Source: Pleurotus djamor (lineage: Eukaryota > Basidiomycota > Agaricomycetes > Agaricales > Pleurotaceae). From it: a DNA stretch of 64,000 nt. The position numbers were made by a program, and so were the translations under genes. The stretch lies in NCBI GenBank assembly GCA_029747585.1, contig JAPEVF010000122.1:1-64000 (forward strand). Direction: 5' to 3'. The notes under the pieces are model-generated. The model was not told the origin of the DNA and searched no databases. It worked only from the letters and a program-made list of their open reading frames with translations. Positions within the stretch are counted from its first letter, which is position 1. Each line of letters begins with the position of its first letter. Positions 59,655-64,000 of this stretch are shown one piece after another.

Positions 59655-61190
59655 CGTTGTGGCTGCCTCCCGAGCACTGACTAAATTGCTATAACCGGGA
59701 TAACCGAGACAACTCAGCTAAACATATATTTTCTTAACATGTTCAAGTGCTCACATGACGGAGTCTGGCTCTTTCGAGGAAGATAGTGCGGAGACAATGA
59801 GGTTGTATAGTTCCTAGGGCAGGAACGGTGAGCTGACAGATACACCAATTACACGTTGAGCCTACGCTGTAGATCAGCTTGAGAATAGACGGTCTCAGAA
59901 GTGTCGTAATGCCTGATACCTACTTCAGTAGGAGAAGGTTTAGAAATGGACCCCTTTAAAGCATCACGAGGATGGCGCAATCCTCGCACCACCATTGCAC
60001 GTGCTCAATGTTCACTCGATCACATGACTCTCGTTTCACCAACACGATCGTCGATCGGACTTATGCTCCGTATAGGCCCGCTCAATTCTAAATGCACGTT
60101 GGTTGCACGTTGGTGTGATAATTCTGTCAAGTGGATGTCATTGTCTTTATCTTCCTTCTTTTTCATACCTATAGGGCTTGCTTTGAGTTCCATCCTTCGG
60201 GCTGGGAGGTTCGGATAAGGCTTTTCTTGTTTCGCTCCACCATGTCAGCTACATACTCACGTTCCACGTTACATTACTTCTAGACGCTATGTTTTCTCTG
60301 ATACGACTACAAGCGGGGAGCCCAAGATTCCTGCTGGCAACAAACTGACTGCATGCGCTGGTCTCCGTGTGTCTACTCTGGTTCGTGTAAGTCACACCCT
60401 GGTGCCCTGCCCCCATTTGTACACTCATACATATGATGTCTAAGCGAGCTAGGGAGCCAACCGACTCCCATGTAAGGCCTTCCCCCGCGCTCGACACTCC
60501 CTCCCTATCCCATCCCTGCAAACCCAGGCACCGAACATGACTGGTGCATCAAACACCTTACCCCAGTTCCGTGTACAGTGGGACCGGGATAGGCAATCAT
60601 ACAGTATCTATGATTGCGCTGAGGATAGGTTATGTTTTCTAGGATGAGAAAACTTACAGAATCCGTCATTCAGTATCCTTGGCTGGTACACGCGCCGGCT
60701 TGAAAAAACCTCCGTCCCCAAAAACCTGAACGGCCCCCTTGAAAGCGCTGGAGATTTCATGCGAATGGTCGATGCGCAATTTCATTCAACACGTTCCAGC
60801 CAGGAAAAGAGGGGTATGGGAGAGACTGAGAGTCCAGGGAGACTTGAGGATTTCGTTCGCGAGTCCGTACGCCAATGAAAGGAGGGCGGGAGTATGGAGA
60901 AAAAGGAACGACACCGTCAAAACGCGACAGAAAGTCCGGTCAATCTACCCTTCCTTCGACGCGTCCGCATTCGCCGCCTTATCAAAATCATAAACATTTC
61001 CCTCTTTGTTCACGTCTTCATCATATTTCCTTTGCCCGGTCGCACCTTGAGTATGGCCACTCTGCTCCTTGTGAGTCGTCACCGCCGTCAAATTTCGGCT
61101 CCAAATCATTGTTCTCCAGCTCGAAAACAGCATCCCAGCTTAGGTGATCATCACCCAGGCAGAAGAGGACCCCGCTCCCTTCGAACCGAT
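59655..61190. other. Intergenic, no supported gene
   Basis: Upstream of the kinase and of the RHS-type gene. Contains a GAAA-rich stretch and pyrimidine-rich tracts; open frames at 60739-61147 overlap in three frames and show nothing recognisable. The true 5' end of the RHS-type gene may lie in its right part (a Met near 61054). Confidence 0.35.
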
Positions 61191-61199
61191 TGCTTCTCT

Positions 61200-63774
61200 G
61201 CAGTGGTTCCCATCAGCAATATTGCGTCAAACACCAACGTCTCCGTGATATCCCCACTCAAAATTGCCACTCGCACGCCCACTGATCTCATAACAGCTTC
61301 AATTCGCGTCGAGTCGAACCTCAGCACACTTGCGCAACGTCTCACAAGACCAACCATGGTTTCTCGTGTCGTCCTTTCCCGAATAGGCCCCCTCTTCTCC
61401 TCCACATTAACAAAAACAATGCTCGTTCCTATTGTATGACCCACCCCACCACGAAACAATCCACCGAGATCACCATACAGCAGATATCATCATTCATACG
61501 CTTCGACAAGCATCTTCGCGCTGGCTTGGTTTGTCCTGAAGATCCCTTTCCCTGTGGATATAGAGATTTCGCAGGGATCCACAACCTTGAGCCCAACCCT
61601 ATCACCAAGTTCACCACCGTGGTGGATGTCGCCGCTAAAGGCAAAAGTGACGTTGTCGTGGCGTCGAAGCGCTTCGTCAACGGCGTCCAACAGCTTTACT
61701 TGGCGGTTTACGAAGCCAATGATAATGGGATCATCTCGACCAACCCCACTACTACATTTACTGGCATCGTTTATCCAACACAACTCATTCCTCTCGATTT
61801 TAACGGTGACGGGAGAAATGACTTCCTGCACATCATAAAATCTCTTCATTCGCATATTCTTACCGTCTCGCTGTCCACCCCGGATGGCTTCCAGACACAG
61901 CCCAGTATGACTTTCAAGCCGGAATATATTGATGGTAACTTCTATGTCGGTGATTTTGAGGTTCGTCCAATTTCTGCTACTCCTTGCCTCCATGCTCATG
62001 GAACGCTTCGCTTTAGGGGACTGGGCATGTTGGCCTCGTGTACATATACCAACCCTTGAAATCTGGCTCGCCTCAAATCCGCTTCATACCATTTACGTCC
62101 GATGCCTCCAAGTTTGCGGCACTTTCGCCTGTTGATGGACCTCCAGGGATAGCCGCTGACAAAGTCAAGGTAGTTGTTGGAGATCTCACCAGCGACAAGT
62201 AAGTAACCAGTAAATGCTCGCACGATTCTTGCTGACGGAATTGTGCAGTGCTGAAGACGTCTTTTTGATGTCATCAAGGTTTTCAGGCGGCAGTTCAGTC
62301 GTTAATATCGAGACGACTCTCATACCGCAGTGATTGGCCTCTAGCAAACGTCGCCCAGTCAATTCCTTACCTCGATACGAGATCATTCCTACCATATGGT
62401 GCCGAAGACACTGGAAAGACAAGTCCGCTTGTAGCTAGCCGAAATCTATCTGGGAATCTCCGATTTCAGATGCTACGCAGCTCGGGTTCCACTTTACTCG
62501 CACCGACGGCCGCCAACACAACGGACATCGCTTTCAGTGGTAACATCACCTTAGCCCGAACCACGTCAGTGATGTCACCATCCTCCGTCGATGTTGTGAA
62601 CACCTTTTCCACGCTGAACAACGACACTCGTGTAGACGTCCTACGCTTTTTCGCGGATAGCTTCGTCCTAGTCGCATCTGTCACCCAACCAGGGGTCTCA
62701 TCTCCACTCGTATCGTGGGCTGACCTGCAAGGTCTCGGGCGGGTCGACTGTGTTTTAGCCACTCAAATATCCAGCAGAACTCTCAGTATCTCTACCTTAC
62801 CTTGCTCTACCCTTCAGCCCATCGACTATGTCTCTGGTTACGAGAACGGGTTAGGTGCGAAGGTTGTGGCCACGTATGCACCAAGAAGATCATTGTGTCT
62901 GAATCCCAGTATGACGGTGCTGGGAGGCTGACAAAGAAAGCTCGCGACTACTTTTCAGGAACCCCTCCTACTTATGTGACATCGAGAAGACTTTACCTGC
63001 ACCGAGCTCCGATACCCAGGCCATGGTGGTTACTTATACCTATGCTTTTGAGTCCAAGACGACACGAGTCACGGAGACACGTTCATACCAAGGAGGGTCA
63101 CAAGCTGTGTCGAAACAATCCATCAAGGCGATTCTGAACCCCTCGCCATCTCCCTCTAACTTTATCCAGAATCTTATGATAGAGTCTCAAGATGAGAACG
63201 ACCTCTCCGTAAGGACCACCTACGATGCCCTTGCTCGACCTGTTTCAATCTCAGATGCCGCCGACGTCCAATCATCACTCGCATGGGACGGGCTTGGCCG
63301 TGTCACCAATAGACGCATCACCCAGCCTGTCAGTGGGTCTCCCCAGGTCATCAACGACAACACATTGATTTTCCAGGATGACGCCGGTCTAACCACAACA
63401 ACGAACAATCTGACTGGAGCTACCTCGAAAACGACTTGCGACTGGAACGGCCAAGTTGTTAAGAAAGTTACTCCGGAGGAGACCTTTACGTTTGGGTACG
63501 ACGAAGGCGGGGGCTACGGGAAGGAGCACCTTGTGTCCGTCACATCCTCAAACAATGTCACGCATCGGTATGAATACAAGTCATCACTGGGAACCTGACC
63601 TCGGACTCCCTTACCATTGACGACCAGACTTTCACGTCTACCTATGCCTGGAGTATCTCTAGCTCGCTCACTCAGGTCACCAGTCCGAACGGGTCAATTT
63701 TGAAGTGTGCTTTGCTTCCAGATGGTCAATCAATTAGCAACATCTCGCTTTCAGATTCATCCGTGCCTCAATAG
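61200..63774 (+). pseudogene. Broken VCBS / RHS (YD-repeat) protein gene related to bacterial Tc-type B/C components
   Basis: The 5' part encodes VCBS/FG-GAP-type repeats with calcium-loop-like motifs (LDFNGDGRNDF near 61795 and a VVVGDLTSDN stretch near 62170). A central GYENGLGAKVVATYAP motif (near 62840) is typical of the SpvB/TcaC-like region, and YD repeats follow (YDALARPVS, WDGLGRVTN, GYDEGG). Short introns seem present in the 5' part (for example 62199-62250). The frame is interrupted at about 62890, about 62985 and about 63590, and a last block ends at TAG 63774 without a toxin-like C-terminal domain. It is best read as a decaying gene of bacterial ancestry. Some breaks could be unrecognised introns. 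Start not determined. Confidence 0.62.
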
Positions 63775-64000
63775 CGCTCTCGGCGTATGACAACGTCTTC
63801 TCGAAACCCTCGAATTGTACCTTTGGAAACGGTACCACTCCTTTCTTGACTCTTGCTCTCTCGCCTTTCGTACGTACGACCTGATGGACTCAAACCACCT
63901 TCAAACCACCTTCCATAACTTATATTCATACTTACTGTTTGAACACTATATAAGCCCCCCATCTTGTACCGTAGAAAAGTAAGTGCCCTCGAATAACCAG

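Overview
The window is nuclear DNA from a filamentous basidiomycete, most likely an agaricomycete (mushroom-forming fungus). The evidence is short introns of about 50-60 nt with GT..AG ends in almost every gene, genes on both strands, a DUF6593 protein, TKL-type kinases with an HGDLRG catalytic loop, a fungal oligopeptide transporter, SEC23, a condensin HEAT subunit and a bifunctional trehalose-phosphatase. Coding sequences are spliced, so most coordinates below are gene spans from start codon to stop codon. Nine single N bases occur, and every one touches a homopolymer. Some apparent frameshifts may therefore be sequencing artefacts.

Layout. 1-4.5 kb: the 3' half of a cytochrome P450, a hypothetical gene, and a complete inverted P450 paralogue. 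5.9-11.2 kb: condensin subunit 3. 11.9-16.4 kb: small hypothetical genes, including a secreted protein with an ADP-ribosyltransferase-like sequence pattern. 16.4-22.5 kb: a dispersed family of small W/R-rich proteins (two intact, one with a nonsense codon, two decayed) with a Tc1-type transposon inserted in it. 22.7-29.5 kb: OPT transporter and SEC23. 30.5-50.3 kb: an accessory region of large Crinkler-like genes, described below, interrupted by a peroxisomal enoyl-CoA hydratase, a tRNA-Ser, a secreted low-complexity protein and a membrane-anchored Cys-containing protein. 50.6-59.7 kb: trehalose-6-phosphate phosphatase, DUF6593 protein, bZIP factor, a second identical tRNA-Ser and a TKL kinase. 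61-63.8 kb: a broken VCBS/RHS (YD-repeat) gene.

Most notable system. Five genes form two families. K genes (K1 31.2-33.2, K2 35.8-37.8, K3 48.2-50.3 kb) have an N-terminal ubiquitin-like-size header, a second short module, a middle domain with an ExK motif resembling the PD-(D/E)XK-like domain of fungal Crinkler proteins, and a C-terminal kinase-like domain. R genes (R1 38.2-39.8, R2 46.2-48.0 kb) carry a P-loop NTPase. R2 has the same header and second module as the K proteins, with introns at matching positions. Twice, on opposite strands, a K gene is followed on the same strand by an R gene (K2-R1 and K3-R2). K2 has lost the two kinase aspartates but keeps ExK. K3 keeps the kinase aspartates but has lost the Glu of ExK. 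K1 keeps both motifs but has a homopolymer frameshift, and its reading frame runs in from a retrotransposon gag remnant. The architecture resembles the Crinkler/CR effector class. The pairing and the complementary losses are what look new.
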